Below are positions 62,961 to 64,000 of a DNA stretch of 64,000 bases, piece after piece (position 1 is the stretch's first letter; every line of letters begins with the position of its first letter). A program made the position numbers and the translations under genes. The stretch lies in the NCBI RefSeq assembly GCF_029784135.1, contig NC_073745.1, positions 102,194,125 through 102,258,124 of the forward strand. The letters run 5' to 3'. Origin of the DNA: Toxorhynchites rutilus septentrionalis (lineage: Eukaryota; Arthropoda; Insecta; Diptera; Culicidae). The notes beneath the pieces were generated by a model, which was not told the origin of the DNA, ran no database searches, and was given only the letters and a program-made list of their open reading frames with translations.

Positions 62961-64000
62961 TTAGAGGAAAATCGAAAGAACAAAAATTAAAATGGCGGTC
63001 CAGGGTTTTTCCGAACTGGATCCAAAGCAATGTGGCGTTTCGACATGGTACGCGTGGGCTAGAGCTTGTGTGAAGAGTTTCCCACTTTAGTCTTGAACGT
63101 TTGGAGTAAGAAGTTTTAGGGTTGAAAAAATTAATTGGATCGATAACAAATCATTATATGTCCAGTGTTTCGATGAACGTGTATTATCAGAGACATGATC
63201 TCACGGAGTTTTTCAGTTTCTAGAGTAAAACATTCAGAGACATAGACTATGAAAATCAATATGGTTTAAATAGCTCCCTCAGTTCAAAAAGCACATATCT
63301 CAAAAAATAAAGAGGAATGGACGAATTTCATGTCAACTCGTCTTAGGAGTTGGCAACAACATCTCAGATAGTAGTGAAACGTTGTGGGTTTAAAGATATG
63401 GGTCATACAAGCAACTTTGCATACTTGAAATATTCGAAAAAGAATTAGACTACCTTTTGGAAAAAGGCAATTTTTTTTCTCAATTTTTTACAAAAATATA
63501 TTACTTAAAAACTATGATACCTACAAAATTATTGTCAAAAGATGAAATGTAGGAAATCCAAAAAATTCTTTGATAATTTTTAATGAAAACCTAAGTATTT
63601 CATTAAAAATTATCAAAGAATTTTTTGGAAAAAATTTTTATTGAAAAAAAAAGTTTGAAAATAAAAATTTTTTTTTCTCGAAAACATATGCTTTTAAGAT
63701 TCTGAAAAAAACTATATATAAAAAGCCCCTAAAATTTCCAACAAGTTTGTCATACTTCGGACGATGGGCACATTTACATAGAAAAAGTTTTTCGAACAAC
63801 AATTTTTTCATTTTTTTCTTTGAAATAATACTATTAATGTTAAATTTGTAACATTTTTACGTATAAATTATCGCAACTTACACGCTCTGCTAACTTTTCT
63901 CTATTTAGAAACATGTCAAGATCATGCCAAACGTGAAAATTTACACACAAAAATGTTACGAGCAAATCATTATTTTTTTTCAGGAGTCTTCATTCAAAAA
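62961..64000. other. AT-rich end of window
   Basis: There is no gene. A/T runs dominate, with the perfect hairpin at 63558-63628. Confidence 0.45.
63558..63628. repeat. 31-bp perfect inverted repeat, 9-nt spacer
   Basis: The left arm CCAAAAAATTCTTTGATAAT... (63558-63588) is exactly inverted at 63598-63628, around the spacer ACCTAAGTA. It would form a stable though AT-rich hairpin in RNA or cruciform in DNA. It may be the centre of a palindromic MITE or a snap-back copy of one short unit. Confidence 0.85.

Noticed and set aside
1..64000. CRISPR arrays, bacterial operons or phage-type systems.
   Set aside because: The repeat content, pol III boxes, histone-type hairpin and transposon families are eukaryotic. 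No regularly spaced short repeats with unique spacers were seen.

Overview
This window looks like mosquito chromosomal DNA, most likely from an aedine (Aedes) species, although no species-diagnostic single-copy gene was found. The evidence is the combination of repeat families (an ITmD37E element, mariner and Tc1 elements, BEL, copia, an RNase H-bearing LINE, a tRNA-derived SINE and many TA-flanked MITEs) in AT-rich DNA, with no intact cellular gene. It reads as one large intergenic or intronic block built from transposons nested up to three deep. Host material is limited to a decayed histone H4 fragment with a separate histone-type 3' stem-loop, one weak candidate exon, and several less AT-rich islands free of recognised repeats that may be regulatory.

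Layout. 1-580: histone H4 relic and a 3' stem-loop. 582-1572: a ~405-bp tandem repeat. 1990-4560: a decayed copia element (minus strand) split by a SINE. 4563-7710: mariner and Tc1 relics, the Tc1 split by a 911-bp MITE. 7711-11350: mostly unique sequence, with a notable double dyad at 8604-8638. 11352-15110: a hAT-like element with an 8-bp target duplication. 15120-19160: two decayed Tc1/mariner-type transposases, a dispersed repeat and pogo-type MITEs. 20365-27375: a complete BEL/Pao retrotransposon with identical 356-bp LTRs and a 5-bp target duplication, hence a recent insertion, with one frame change before integrase. 27390-28740: a 118-bp tandem repeat, a MITE and a SINE.

28760-31350 holds two repeat-free islands. 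31351-35872 is an interspersed repeat family with a 5'-truncated LINE copy inside, mariner debris and a MITE. 36930-40058 has a TTAA-flanked element, a psq-type helix-turn-helix relic, a pogo MITE and a mariner relic interrupted by a MITE. 41959-44532 is a DD34D mariner with a complete ITmD37E element (perfect 49-bp terminal repeats) inserted in its leader. 46287-47488 is a Tc1-type element whose transposase appears to contain a 76-nt intron. 47825-48095 is a SINE. 48210-51800 is the longest stretch without recognised repeats and carries the candidate exon. 52075-59282 is a Tigger/pogo-like element into which a full-length LINE (52633-58785, two intact overlapping ORFs) inserted; the Tigger-like element itself sits inside a copy of a dispersed repeat. 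59285-64000 has no recognised gene; it contains a less AT-rich patch and a 31-bp perfect hairpin.

How the genes work together. The coding sequences are all mobile-element proteins. The BEL proteins (gag, protease, RT, RNase H, integrase) and the LINE proteins (nucleic-acid-binding ORF1p; endonuclease-RT-RNase H ORF2p) are the only ones that look potentially competent. The DNA-transposon transposases all carry nonsense mutations or frameshifts.
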